13,671 nucleotides of DNA from an uncultured Phascolarctobacterium sp. GTDB lineage: Bacteria > Bacillota > Negativicutes > Acidaminococcales > Acidaminococcaceae. Below, in pieces: positions 6,375 to 12,705 of the stretch. Under the pieces are notes generated by a model. That model was not told where the DNA came from. It did not search any database and was given only the letters and a program-made list of their open reading frames with translations. The position numbers and the translations under genes are program-made. Position 1 is the stretch's first letter. Each line of letters starts with the position of its first letter. The stretch covers positions 1 through 13,671 of the forward strand of contig CAMFZA010000017.1 in the NCBI GenBank assembly GCA_946002345.1. Direction: 5' to 3'.

Positions 6375-7722
6375 ATTTTTTCTCCAGCCAAGCCTTGTCC
6401 TTGATAAATTTATGTAAATTGCCCAGAGCAAAGCCTGCCAGCTCATCCTTGCCACAAATACGCTGCTGAAGGAATAGATTATTCCCTTCAATGTACCATT
6501 CAGCAGGTAGACGCTGCTCTATCATAACATTTTTGTTATTATTCAGCAGGCGCAGTAACGGTAGCAAATCAGGGTCCTGGGTGTTAAGAATCTGCTCTAA
6601 GCGCATAAGCTTGCCTGTTTGCGGATCAATATTGACATGGTGATGAACGAAGCTGGTTTTGCCACTGATCAGCTGCAGTGATATTAGCTTAGCATTGGCT
6701 TGAATCACCTTAAAAGCCATATCCGCTTTACCCTTATAAAAGCTGGTCAAATACTCCTGGCATTCCTTGGCTAAGACTTGATTGATCTCATTTTGCAGTT
6801 TGACCTGCTGGCTTACAAAAATAGGATAGGTCGCTTCGCCGCCGGGCACAACAATTTTCCGCGGCAAAATCACCCCGCCTGTACCATTGGCAATGGCCAT
6901 GCCATCGTTGACAGTGTTGCTTTTCGGAGTGGGAGTTGTGGTCATAATGGTAATATTGCTATTCTTCCATTTATTGGCCTCATCAAGCTGCCAAATGGCA
7001 CCCACATCGGCCACATTTTGTCGACCCCTTAACAGCTGCTGCGTCCCTAAAAGCTCCTGTTGCCCATCCCCATCCACATCGTGGACAGTAAGGGAATGCA
7101 AGCCTCCATAATAAAGCTTGCCACCCTCCATCCCTTGGGGTAAATCCGTCACATTTTGCTGTCCATCCTTCAAGATGACATGGAGTTTTTCTTCATTTAT
7201 ATAATTCTTTGTATAAGCGTTACTTACCAGTCCCATACTATCGGCAGAACCAAAAAGCTCAATCACCTTTTGCACGTTAGCAAAATCCAGAACCCGAAAC
7301 TCACTGGGTGCCTGCCAGTCACCCTGACTGACGCTTATTAAAAGCTGTTGGCTTGTTTTGGCCTTTGTGCTGGCTGATTGGGTCGCAGTCCCACCCCTGA
7401 TAGGCGCAGTCTGAGCATTGCTATCTGTCTGCCCCTTTTTCACTACGGGCTTCACCTGCACCGCCGCCAGCAGCGGATGGTAGCCACCCTTGATGGAGGG
7501 CGCAAAGGCTGTCACCAGCTTGCCCCGTTCATCCTTCAGCAACACCAGCAAATCCTCGCTGTAGCCGTTGGGCAAGCAATCCCCCCACAGCTCTGCAGTG
7601 ACCCTTCCCTTCTCTAGCTGCAGTTCTGTTTGGGCCAGCAAGGTGCCCGCTGCGGCTGCCGTCCCCGTTATAGCCATGGCACAGCCCCAAGCCAACAAAC
7701 TTATCTTCAACGAGCGTTTCAC
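6367..7722 (-). CDS. Secreted protein with DxDxDG motif and DUF4163/DUF3298-like C-terminus
   Basis: Encodes 451 residues from a GTG at 7722. Lys-Arg followed by a hydrophobic run and TAAAA gives a clean signal peptide (about 1-25), so it is exported. A Ser/Thr/Gln-rich low-complexity linker occupies about 95-128. A calcium-binding-like loop DVDGDGQQE (215-223) resembles FG-GAP/VCBS repeats. The last 150 residues, from about YPIFVSQQVKLQNEIN to the end, resemble the DUF4163 plus DUF3298 pair found in RsiV and PdaC-type extracytoplasmic proteins. The GTG start is preferred over an upstream TTG at 7740 because AAAGGA lies about 9 nt before it and the signal peptide then begins properly. It is upstream of the RND operon on the same strand with no terminator between, so partial co-transcription is possible. 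The function is unknown; envelope stress sensing or wall binding is a guess. Confidence 0.8.
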   Translation of the reverse strand: MKRSLKISLLAWGCAMAITGTAAAAGTLLAQTELQLEKGRVTAELWGDCLPNGYSEDLLVLLKDERGKLVTAFAPSIKGGYHPLLAAVQVKPVVKKGQTDSNAQTAPIRGGTATQSASTKAKTSQQLLISVSQGDWQAPSEFRVLDFANVQKVIELFGSADSMGLVSNAYTKNYINEEKLHVILKDGQQNVTDLPQGMEGGKLYYGGLHSLTVHDVDGDGQQELLGTQQLLRGRQNVADVGAIWQLDEANKWKNSNITIMTTTPTPKSNTVNDGMAIANGTGGVILPRKIVVPGGEATYPIFVSQQVKLQNEINQVLAKECQEYLTSFYKGKADMAFKVIQANAKLISLQLISGKTSFVHHHVNIDPQTGKLMRLEQILNTQDPDLLPLLRLLNNNKNVMIEQRLPAEWYIEGNNLFLQQRICGKDELAGFALGNLHKFIKDKAWLEKKSD

Positions 7723-7771
7723 TCCGACACATCCTTTCAATTATCCTCAGGACACACTTTTTGATACTACC

Positions 7772-7780
7772 ATTATAGCA
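7772..7780 (-). promoter_or_regulatory. Extended -10 promoter of the DUF3298-type gene
   Basis: On the minus strand TGCTATAAT (7780-7772) is a perfect extended -10 element (TGnTATAAT), about 50 bp upstream of the GTG start. No good -35 is seen, which extended -10 promoters tolerate. Confidence 0.5.
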
Positions 7781-7832
7781 TCTTTTCCATCGATAATGTT
7801 ACAAATCACACATTTTTCTCTTTTTCATCATA

Positions 7833-7887
7833 TTTTGGTAAAATTCTCCCAAAAATTAATGCATCTTTGCTTCAAATAGTGTACAAT
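7833..7887 (+). promoter_or_regulatory. Inverted repeat and weak -10 upstream of the ABC operon
   Basis: The divergent intergenic region contains TTTTGG-N10-CCAAAA (7833-7838 and 7849-7854), a perfect 6-bp inverted repeat. A TACAAT (7882-7887) lies about 48 bp before the binding-protein start. No matching -35 hexamer is found at 16-18 bp, so an activator bound at the repeat, around -50, is conceivable. No TPP, SAM or cobalamin riboswitch landmark is seen between 7741 and 7934. Confidence 0.3.
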
Positions 7888-7934
7888 ACTAACGTATTAT
7901 TTCTCAGTAGCATGGGAGAAGGGAAGTTTTAAAC

Positions 7935-9104
7935 ATGAAAAAAATTGTAGCATTGTTAATGGCCATGTGCATGATGCTTGTGCTGGCCGGCTGCGGTAGC
8001 AACGATGCCAAAAAAGCAGCTCCAAAAGAAAAAGTGACGGTAAGCCTGGGTATGCTGCGCCTGACCAGTAGCGCCCCCCTCTTTATCGCTATGGATAAGG
8101 GCTTCTTTACCGAGGAAGGCATTGAAATCGAGCCTCAATGGTTTGATGCTGCTCATCCCATTGCCGTATCCACTGCCTCCTCCAAAGTAAACGTTGGTGC
8201 TACCGGTATTACCGCCAGCCTGTACAACATGGCTGCCAATGGTCAAAAGCTGGGCATTGTGGCTGACAAGGGTCGTGAGCAAAAGGGTTACTCCTCCTCC
8301 GCACTCCTCGTAACCACCGATAACTTTAACAAAGGCGTAAAAACCTTAAAGGATATTAAGGGCAAACGCATTGGTATCACCAGCAAGGGTTCCACCTTCC
8401 AATATATGCTGGGTCGCATTCTGGAAACCCAAGGCATGAGCCTCAATGATGTAGAAATCGTTCCCTTGGGCAAGCTTAGTGCTGTTATGGCCGCTTTGGA
8501 AAGCAAGCAAATCGACGGCTGCATTCTCAACGAGCCCAACATCACCAAGGTACAAAAGGCTGGCTATGGCAAGCTGGTAGTACAGGTTGGCGATTTGATT
8601 CCTTATCAAACCTCCGCTATTTTCTACTCTCCTGAGTTCATGAAGAACAAGGATGCTGCTACCCGCTTTATGAAGGCTTATGTAAAGTCCTGCAACTATT
8701 ATTACGAAGCAGCAATCGAAAAGAAGGACCCCAAAAAATTGGATGAGGTCGTAAATATCGTTGCTAAATATGTTAAATCCCCGGCCGCCGACATTAAGCT
8801 GGGCCTGCCCTACATCGACAAAAACGGCAAGCTCTTGGCATCCGATATCGATACCCAAATTAAATGGTACACTGCCAACAAGCTTATCTCTGGCAAGCTG
8901 GAGGCTAAGGATGTAGCCATTACCTCCTTCCAGGAAGCAGCACCCAAATATAATACGCAAAAAAGCAGGGGCGGAGCAATCCTCCCTGCTTTCTTTTATC
9001 ATTTTTATGGTATAATGTTAGCTATGATTACTCATGAAAAGCTTATGGCTGCATTAGCCATGCTTTTCGTTGGAGGTAGAAAAAAGAATGAAATTAGTAA
9101 TTGA
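7935..9104 (+). CDS. ABC transporter substrate-binding lipoprotein (NMT1/SsuA type), stop codon apparently lost
   Basis: Extracytoplasmic binding protein of a NitT/TauT-family importer; this family takes up aliphatic sulfonates, taurine, nitrate or thiamine precursors, and the substrate here is not readable. It has a signal peptide and lipobox LAGC with Cys20, then an NMT1-like fold: LFIAMDKGFFTEEGIEIE (about 50-67), GATGITASLYNMAANG, a hinge at KTLKDIKGKRIGIT and SKQIDGCILNEP. The recognisable protein ends near AAPKYN (336-340). The frame then continues 49 residues through the terminator hairpin (8962-8992), an extended -10 box and the ATPase ribosome binding site, stopping at 9102-9104, inside the ATPase gene. 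Removing one TA from AAATATAAT (8946-8954) would place TAA right after Lys338, close to normal family length. A 2-nt duplication or a sequencing error is therefore likely. The start follows AGAAGGGAAG. Confidence 0.9.
   Translation: MKKIVALLMAMCMMLVLAGCGSNDAKKAAPKEKVTVSLGMLRLTSSAPLFIAMDKGFFTEEGIEIEPQWFDAAHPIAVSTASSKVNVGATGITASLYNMAANGQKLGIVADKGREQKGYSSSALLVTTDNFNKGVKTLKDIKGKRIGITSKGSTFQYMLGRILETQGMSLNDVEIVPLGKLSAVMAALESKQIDGCILNEPNITKVQKAGYGKLVVQVGDLIPYQTSAIFYSPEFMKNKDAATRFMKAYVKSCNYYYEAAIEKKDPKKLDEVVNIVAKYVKSPAADIKLGLPYIDKNGKLLASDIDTQIKWYTANKLISGKLEAKDVAITSFQEAAPKYNTQKSRGGAILPAFFYHFYGIMLAMITHEKLMAALAMLFVGGRKKNEISN
8962..8998 (+). terminator. Terminator or attenuator between binding protein and ATPase
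   Basis: AAAGCAGGG (8962-8970) pairs with CCCTGCTTT (8984-8992) across a 13-nt loop, followed by TTCTTTTA. It has the form of an intrinsic terminator lying just after the presumed ancestral stop of the binding-protein gene. Partial termination here would make more binding protein than ATPase and permease, a common arrangement in ABC importers. In the present sequence it lies inside the extended reading frame, so translating ribosomes could unfold it. Confidence 0.7.
9008..9016 (+). promoter_or_regulatory. Internal extended -10 promoter for ATPase and permease
   Basis: TGGTATAAT matches the extended -10 consensus TGnTATAAT exactly. It lies just after the terminator and 72 bp upstream of the ATPase start. 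No clear -35 is present. It could supply the ATPase and permease independently of the binding-protein transcript. Confidence 0.5.
9036..9068 (+). other. Leader hairpin directly before the ATPase ribosome binding site
   Basis: GAAAAGC (9036-9042) pairs with GCTTTTC (9062-9068), and ATGGCT (9045-9050) pairs with AGCCAT (9056-9061) over a GCATT loop. Only a TT bulge (9043-9044) interrupts the 13 bp. The hairpin ends 3 nt before GGAGGT (9072-9077). It has no T tract, so it is not a terminator. It may protect the 5' end or affect access to the ribosome binding site. Confidence 0.55.
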
Positions 9105-9870
9105 TAAAATCTGCAAGGATTTTACCAACAATAAGGGTAAAGCCCTTTCCGTACTACAGGACATAAATCTTACTATAAATGAGGAAGAATTTCTGGCCCT
9201 GGTTGGTCCTTCCGGCTGTGGCAAATCCACCTTGCTCAATATTGCCTCAGGCCTACTGGAGCCCAGCAGCGGCAACGTAAAATTCACCGAGGTGGAGGCT
9301 GGCTACGAGCCCCGTATGAGCATTGTTTTTCAGGAAACAGGCCTGTTCCCCTGGCGCAACGTCCACGATAATATTGCCTTTGGCTTAGAAACCGCCGGCA
9401 TGCCCGAGCCCCAGCGAGAAGAGCGCATCAAGCATTATATTGAACTGGTAGGCCTCAAGGGCTTTGAAAAGTCCTTTCCCCACCAATTGAGCGGCGGCAT
9501 GCGCCAACGTGTGGGCATTGCCCGCGCCCTGGCTATTGAACCCGACCTGCTTCTCATGGATGAGCCCTTTAGCGCTCTAGACGCCCAAACGCGCACCATC
9601 ATGCAGGAAGAACTGGTAACCCTGTGGGAAAAAACTCGCCTCACCACCCTTTATGTTACCCACAATATTCAAGAGGCGGTCATGCTAGCAGATAGAGTGG
9701 TGCTTTTAAGCCGCCGTCCGGGCAAGGTAAATAAGATTCTCACCATCGACATTCCCCGCGCTGACCGTGATAAGCCAGAGCATGCCGAGGAAATTGCTGA
9801 ATTTATCCGTATCATTTGGGAGCACATCTCCAAGGATGCCCGTGCTGCCTTAATGGAGGTGGAAAACTAA
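9088..9870 (+). CDS. ABC transporter ATP-binding protein (NitT/TauT family)
   Basis: Cytoplasmic ATPase that powers the importer. It has 260 residues, the normal size for SsuB/TauB-like proteins. All catalytic motifs are intact: Walker A GPSGCGKST (40-48), Q-loop Gln82 in FQETGLFPWRNV, signature LSGGMRQ (134-140), Walker B LLLMDEP (154-160), D-loop SALD and switch His192 in YVTHN. The FPW after the Q-loop and the RPGKV segment near 211 are typical of the nitrate/sulfonate/taurine subfamily. The ATG at 9088 is chosen because GGAGGT lies 10 nt before it; a TTG at 9070 falls within the ribosome-binding region and is unlikely. Its first 17 bases overlap the extended end of the binding-protein frame, and its stop overlaps the permease start by one base (TAATG), which suggests translational coupling. 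Confidence 0.96.
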   Translation: MKLVIDKICKDFTNNKGKALSVLQDINLTINEEEFLALVGPSGCGKSTLLNIASGLLEPSSGNVKFTEVEAGYEPRMSIVFQETGLFPWRNVHDNIAFGLETAGMPEPQREERIKHYIELVGLKGFEKSFPHQLSGGMRQRVGIARALAIEPDLLLMDEPFSALDAQTRTIMQEELVTLWEKTRLTTLYVTHNIQEAVMLADRVVLLSRRPGKVNKILTIDIPRADRDKPEHAEEIAEFIRIIWEHISKDARAALMEVEN

Positions 9871-10664
9871 TGGCTGATCATGAATATTTAGTACGCAACC
9901 GCATGACTCATTGGCAAAAAAGCTATCCCCATTGGGTAAGCGTAGCTTCCATTATTGGCGTACTTTTGGTGTGGGAGCTGATTTGCCGGGCAGGCTTTGT
10001 CTCCTCCCTCTTTTTACCAGCACCCAGCCAGATTATTACCTCCCTCCTAGTTATGGTTGGTGATGGCGAGATTGGCATGAGCCTTGCTGCCAGCATGTAT
10101 CGTATTTTGGTCGGCTTTGCTGTAGGCAGCGTTATAGGTTTAGCCGTGGGCCTAGTGACAGGTACCTCCGCCCTGGCGGATAAAATCGGCAACCCCATTG
10201 TGAACGCCCTCTACCCTATTCCGAAGATCGCTCTTTTGCCCCTGTTCATTCTCTGGTTGGGTATCGGCGAACTGTCCAAGGTCACCATTATTGCCATGGG
10301 CGTATTCTTCCCCGTGGCCATGAACACCTATAGCGGTGTTAAAAATGTGGATACCCTGCTGATAAAGGTGGCTGTAAGCTTCAACGCCAGCTGGTGGAAG
10401 ACCATGAAGAGCGTGGTACTGCCCAACGCTCTGCCCATGATTTTCGCCGGCCTACGCCTGGCTGCCGGCACCTCCCTGCTGCTTTTGGTAGCGGCAGAAA
10501 TGATTGCTGCTCAGGTAGGCATCGGTGCTTTGATTTTGCATTATGGCGATTTGATGATTACGGACCGCTTAATGGCCGGCGTCATCGTGCTCTCCCTGCT
10601 GGGACTTATCTTTAACCTGGTTCTGCAGTGGCTGGAGCGCAAGGCTGTACCATGGAAGAACTAA
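9870..10664 (+). CDS. ABC transporter permease (NitT/TauT family, SsuC/TauC-like)
   Basis: Inner-membrane channel subunit of the importer, probably a homodimer. The 264 residues contain about six membrane spans: one near the N-terminus (VASIIGVLLVWELI), then after the periplasmic PAPSQII segment a BPD_transp_1-type core including RILVGFAVGSVIGLAVGL and PLFILWLGIGELSKV. The EAA-like coupling loop that contacts the ATPase is in the SFNASWWKTMKSVVLP to FAGLRLA region, matching the family. The ATG overlaps the ATPase stop by one base, with TGGAGGTGG upstream as ribosome binding site. It is the last gene of the operon; a strong terminator follows 24 bp later. Confidence 0.95.
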   Translation: MADHEYLVRNRMTHWQKSYPHWVSVASIIGVLLVWELICRAGFVSSLFLPAPSQIITSLLVMVGDGEIGMSLAASMYRILVGFAVGSVIGLAVGLVTGTSALADKIGNPIVNALYPIPKIALLPLFILWLGIGELSKVTIIAMGVFFPVAMNTYSGVKNVDTLLIKVAVSFNASWWKTMKSVVLPNALPMIFAGLRLAAGTSLLLLVAAEMIAAQVGIGALILHYGDLMITDRLMAGVIVLSLLGLIFNLVLQWLERKAVPWKN

Positions 10665-10688
10665 AGGCAACCCTTTAATATAACAAAA

Positions 10689-10731
10689 AAGCAGAACCGG
10701 CTCCCTAAGGAGTTTGGTTCTGCTTATTTTT
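10689..10731. terminator. Bidirectional terminator between ABC operon and tRNA-Ser
   Basis: AAGCAGAACC (10689-10698) pairs with GGTTCTGCTT (10716-10725), with an inner CTCC-CTAA-GGAG stem-loop. T-rich sequence follows on the plus strand (10724-10732) and an A run (10685-10690) precedes it, giving a T tract on the minus strand. It can therefore end both the permease transcript and the convergent tRNA transcript. Confidence 0.9.
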
Positions 10732-10734
10732 TAG

Positions 10735-10827
10735 TGGCGGAGATGGTGGGATTCGAACCCACGGGCCCGGTTAAGGGCTGACCCGATTTCGAGTCGGGCG
10801 CGTTATGACCAACTTCGCTACATCTCC
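10735..10827 (-). tRNA. tRNA-Ser (anticodon CGA)
   Basis: On the minus strand the acceptor stem GGAGATG (10827-10821) pairs with CATCTCC, followed by discriminator G and an encoded CCA (10737-10735). The anticodon stem CCCGA/TCGGG encloses loop CTCGAAA with anticodon CGA (10791-10789), which reads UCG serine codons. A long variable arm with a GCCC/GGGC stem marks a class II tRNA, and the T arm is GTGGG-TTCGAAT-CCCAC. The total of 93 nt is normal for serine. The gene stands alone, convergent with the ABC operon. The nearest good promoter is at 11007-11035, about 180 bp upstream, so the primary transcript would have a long 5' leader. Confidence 0.97.
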
Positions 10828-10839
10828 ATATTCTATCGC

Positions 10840-10960
10840 GAATGTGTTATAAGCACTGTTATGCTTCGTTGTGGCTCGTTTGCTTGCTCAACGTACTAAA
10901 AGTACGCCATCGCTGCACAAACTTCACCACGCCTCGCCTTCCAGCACTTCTAACACATTC
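10840..10960. repeat. 121-bp imperfect palindrome in the pre-tRNA leader
   Basis: The outer ends are perfectly complementary, GAATGTGTTA (10840-10849) with TAACACATTC (10951-10960). The exact centre has a perfect 6-bp stem with a 3-nt loop, CGTACT-AAA-AGTACG (10892-10906). The arms between them match only partly, with several transition differences that would be G-U pairs in RNA. No reading frame is credible here. The size and symmetry resemble small dispersed intergenic palindromes (REP/ERIC/MITE-like), but copy number cannot be seen from one window. It begins 13 bp upstream of the tRNA 5' end. Confidence 0.7.
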
Positions 10961-10996
10961 TTACTTTGGTAAAGGCACTTCTAATGTGCTCTTACT
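10944..10996. repeat. 31-bp-period direct repeat at the palindrome edge
   Basis: GCACTTCTAA occurs at 10944-10953 and 10975-10984, and CTTACT follows each copy at the same distance (10960-10965 and 10991-10996). The six bases between differ (CACATT and TGTGCT), so 16 of 22 positions match. One copy is inside the palindrome arm and the other outside it. Confidence 0.5.
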
Positions 10997-11006
10997 GTAC
11001 TGGTTA

Positions 11007-11035
11007 ATTATATCCGATTTTGCTTCGGTTGGCAA
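11007..11035 (-). promoter_or_regulatory. Promoter for tRNA-Ser
   Basis: On the minus strand TTGCCA (11035-11030) and TATAAT (11012-11007) are separated by exactly 17 bp. The predicted start near 11000 points at the tRNA, and no other minus-strand gene lies between. The transcript would run about 170 nt, including the whole palindrome, before the mature tRNA. Confidence 0.7.
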
Positions 11036-11048
11036 GATGGGGCGCAGC

Positions 11049-11099
11049 AGTAGGCTATTTTTTGTAACCTTTTTAGCACTCTTTCCCACAAAGCCTACT
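11049..11099. repeat. Spaced 8-bp inverted repeat
   Basis: AGTAGGCT (11049-11056) and AGCCTACT (11092-11099) are perfect inverted copies 35 bp apart, in the gene-free stretch between the tRNA promoter and the metF promoter. The T-rich spacer contains no convincing gene. A regulatory role is possible but unproven. Confidence 0.3.
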
Positions 11100-11124
11100 A
11101 GAATAGTAAAATATTGCAATTTGT

Positions 11125-11153
11125 TTGCCAAAGGCTTGTGAAACTGTTAAAAT
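11125..11153 (+). promoter_or_regulatory. Promoter of the metF operon
   Basis: TTGCCA (11125-11130) and TAAAAT (11148-11153) are 17 bp apart. The predicted start near 11160 leaves a leader of only about 30 nt before the TTG start codon, which is too short for a SAM or cobalamin riboswitch. Confidence 0.65.
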
Positions 11154-11190
11154 AGCTTGTATACATCTAAAAGTTAGGGAGTGTAGTACA

Positions 11191-12066
11191 TTGCAAACAA
11201 GAAAAATTATAGATATCTTAAAGTCAGATAAGGTAGGCATTTCCTGCGAGCTGTTCCCGCCCAAGCAGGGCACGGAGCTGCAAAACAGCCTGGAAATCGT
11301 CAACAAAATTGCCCAAGTACAGCCGTCCTACATGAGCGTTACCTATGGCGCCGGTGGCAGCACCGTGGGCTATTCTGCCGCCTTAGCAAAGCAGGTGCAG
11401 GACAATGACATCCCTGCCCTGGCCCACTTGACCTGTGTCAAGGCCGATGAAACCAAAATTAAAGAGGTCTTGGCCCAGCTCAAGGCCAATGGCATCGAAA
11501 ACATTTTGGCCCTGCGGGGTGACATTCCTGCTGGCATGGAAAAGGATGCCATGGGTAGTTTTGCCCACGCCAGCGACCTGATGCATTTTATTAAAGAGCA
11601 GGGCGATTTTTGTATCGGCGGTGCCGCCTATCCCGAAGGACATCCGGAATCCGGCAGCTTGGCCCAGGATATTGCCAACACCCGCTATAAGGTGGAGGCC
11701 GGGGTGGACTTTTTGGTAACCCAAATGTTTTTTGATAACACTATTTTATATAACTATATGTTCCGCCTGCTACAGGCAGGCATCAATGTGCCCGTGGTAC
11801 CCGGCATCATGCCCGCGACTAACGCCAGCCAAATCATTCGCATTTGCCAGCTTAGCGGCACCAAGCTTCCGCCCCAATTCCGCGCCATGGTAGAAAGATT
11901 TGCTGATAAGCCGGCAGCTCTCAAGCAGGCAGGCATTGCCTATGCAACAGGTCAAATCATTGATTTGATTGCCAACGGCTTCAATCATGTACATATTTAT
12001 ACCATGAATCGCCCCGAAATTATTGGTGGCATCATGGCTAATCTGTCCGAGATTGTGAAGGATTAA
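11191..12066 (+). CDS. metF: 5,10-methylenetetrahydrofolate reductase
   Basis: Cytoplasmic FAD-dependent enzyme that reduces 5,10-methylene-THF to 5-methyl-THF, the methyl donor for methionine synthase. The 291 residues are the usual bacterial MetF length and fold as a single TIM barrel. Family landmarks are CELFPPK with the catalytic glutamate near the N-terminus, SVTYGAGGS, LAHLTC, ILALRGDIP (FAD binding), AAYPEGHPES, TQMFFDN, VPGIMP and the closing HIYTMNRPE. The start is taken as TTG at 11191 because AGGGAG lies about 9 nt before it and the protein then begins just ahead of the barrel; the longer frame would begin inside the promoter. It is first in a cluster with the reactivation protein (5 bp downstream) and metH, so the methyl group is made and used from one locus. 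Confidence 0.97.
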   Translation: MQTRKIIDILKSDKVGISCELFPPKQGTELQNSLEIVNKIAQVQPSYMSVTYGAGGSTVGYSAALAKQVQDNDIPALAHLTCVKADETKIKEVLAQLKANGIENILALRGDIPAGMEKDAMGSFAHASDLMHFIKEQGDFCIGGAAYPEGHPESGSLAQDIANTRYKVEAGVDFLVTQMFFDNTILYNYMFRLLQAGINVPVVPGIMPATNASQIIRICQLSGTKLPPQFRAMVERFADKPAALKQAGIAYATGQIIDLIANGFNHVHIYTMNRPEIIGGIMANLSEIVKD

Positions 12067-12071
12067 GGCCT

Positions 12072-12698
12072 ATGGAATACAATAGAAGAGAAGCACTGCG
12101 CTACCTGCGGGCCCATCCCCAGGACCAGGCCTCCCAGGAGCTGGTGGATATAGTTTATTTGAAGCTGCGCAACGAGGTACAGGCGCGGCATGTACTGCAA
12201 AAGCATCGTGTTCAGGTGGACGAAGCAGGCGTAACCTTGGATAATGGGGTGCGTTTTACCTCACGGGATTTAGCTGCTCATTTAAAGGGCTGCGAGGAAG
12301 CACTGCTCTTAAGTGCAACCTTAGGCAGCCGCGTGGATGCCGCCATTCGCCGGCTGGCCCTAGGCAGTGTGGCGGAAGGCGCCGCCGCGCAGGCGGTGGC
12401 GGCTGCCCTCATCGAAAGCTACTGCGATGAGGTGCAGGCGCAGTTTGACACGGGCGGACTGGCCCAGCGCCCCCGCTTTTCGCCCGGCTACGGTGATTGG
12501 GATTTGGCGGAGCAAAGGCTGTTATTTCCCGTGCTCAACTGCGCCAAGCTCATCGGCTTGACCCTCACCGAGGGCTGCATGATGGCCCCCTCCAAATCGG
12601 TCACAGCCATCATCGGCCTATCCGAGGACGTGCAATGCGTGTGGAATAAATGCATGACCTGCGGAAATATTAATTGTCCCTATAGAAGCAGTGAATAG
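12072..12698 (+). CDS. Stand-alone MetH reactivation-domain protein
   Basis: Resembles the C-terminal AdoMet-binding activation domain of cobalamin-dependent methionine synthase, which remethylates oxidised cob(II)alamin using AdoMet and reduced flavodoxin. Here it is a separate 208-aa protein. The key motif RFSPGYGDWDL (135-145) corresponds to the RxxPGYG AdoMet-binding loop, and GLTLTEGCMMAPSKSVTAIIG (about 162-182) to the following conserved strand and loop. The N-terminal 70 residues are helical and belong to the stand-alone form. The C-terminus ends in a four-cysteine pattern, C189-x4-C194-x2-C197-x4-C202, then PYR, which could bind metal. It starts 5 bp after metF and precedes metH by 58 bp, so its partner is almost certainly the adjacent methionine synthase. 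Confidence 0.88.
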   Translation: MEYNRREALRYLRAHPQDQASQELVDIVYLKLRNEVQARHVLQKHRVQVDEAGVTLDNGVRFTSRDLAAHLKGCEEALLLSATLGSRVDAAIRRLALGSVAEGAAAQAVAAALIESYCDEVQAQFDTGGLAQRPRFSPGYGDWDLAEQRLLFPVLNCAKLIGLTLTEGCMMAPSKSVTAIIGLSEDVQCVWNKCMTCGNINCPYRSSE

Positions 12699-12705
12699 TA
12701 AAAAC

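Noticed and set aside
7741..7934. TPP riboswitch before the NMT1-type importer
   Set aside because: No CTGAGA-type thi-box core or paired arms are found, so a thiamine-precursor substrate is not supported.
8346..9002. 218-residue minus-strand open frame over the binding-protein gene
   Set aside because: It spans the terminator hairpin and mirrors a well-recognised lipoprotein gene; no ribosome binding site or motif.
10842..11141. 99-residue plus-strand open frame between tRNA-Ser and metF
   Set aside because: It is built from the palindrome and promoter regions and has no ribosome binding site or recognisable product.
11125..11190. N-terminal extension of MetF from TTG at 11125
   Set aside because: That codon is the first triplet of the -35 hexamer of the metF promoter, and the extension has no family similarity. 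The TTG at 11191 has a ribosome binding site.
11154..11190. SAM or cobalamin riboswitch before metF
   Set aside because: The predicted leader is only about 30 nt and none of the conserved riboswitch boxes is visible.
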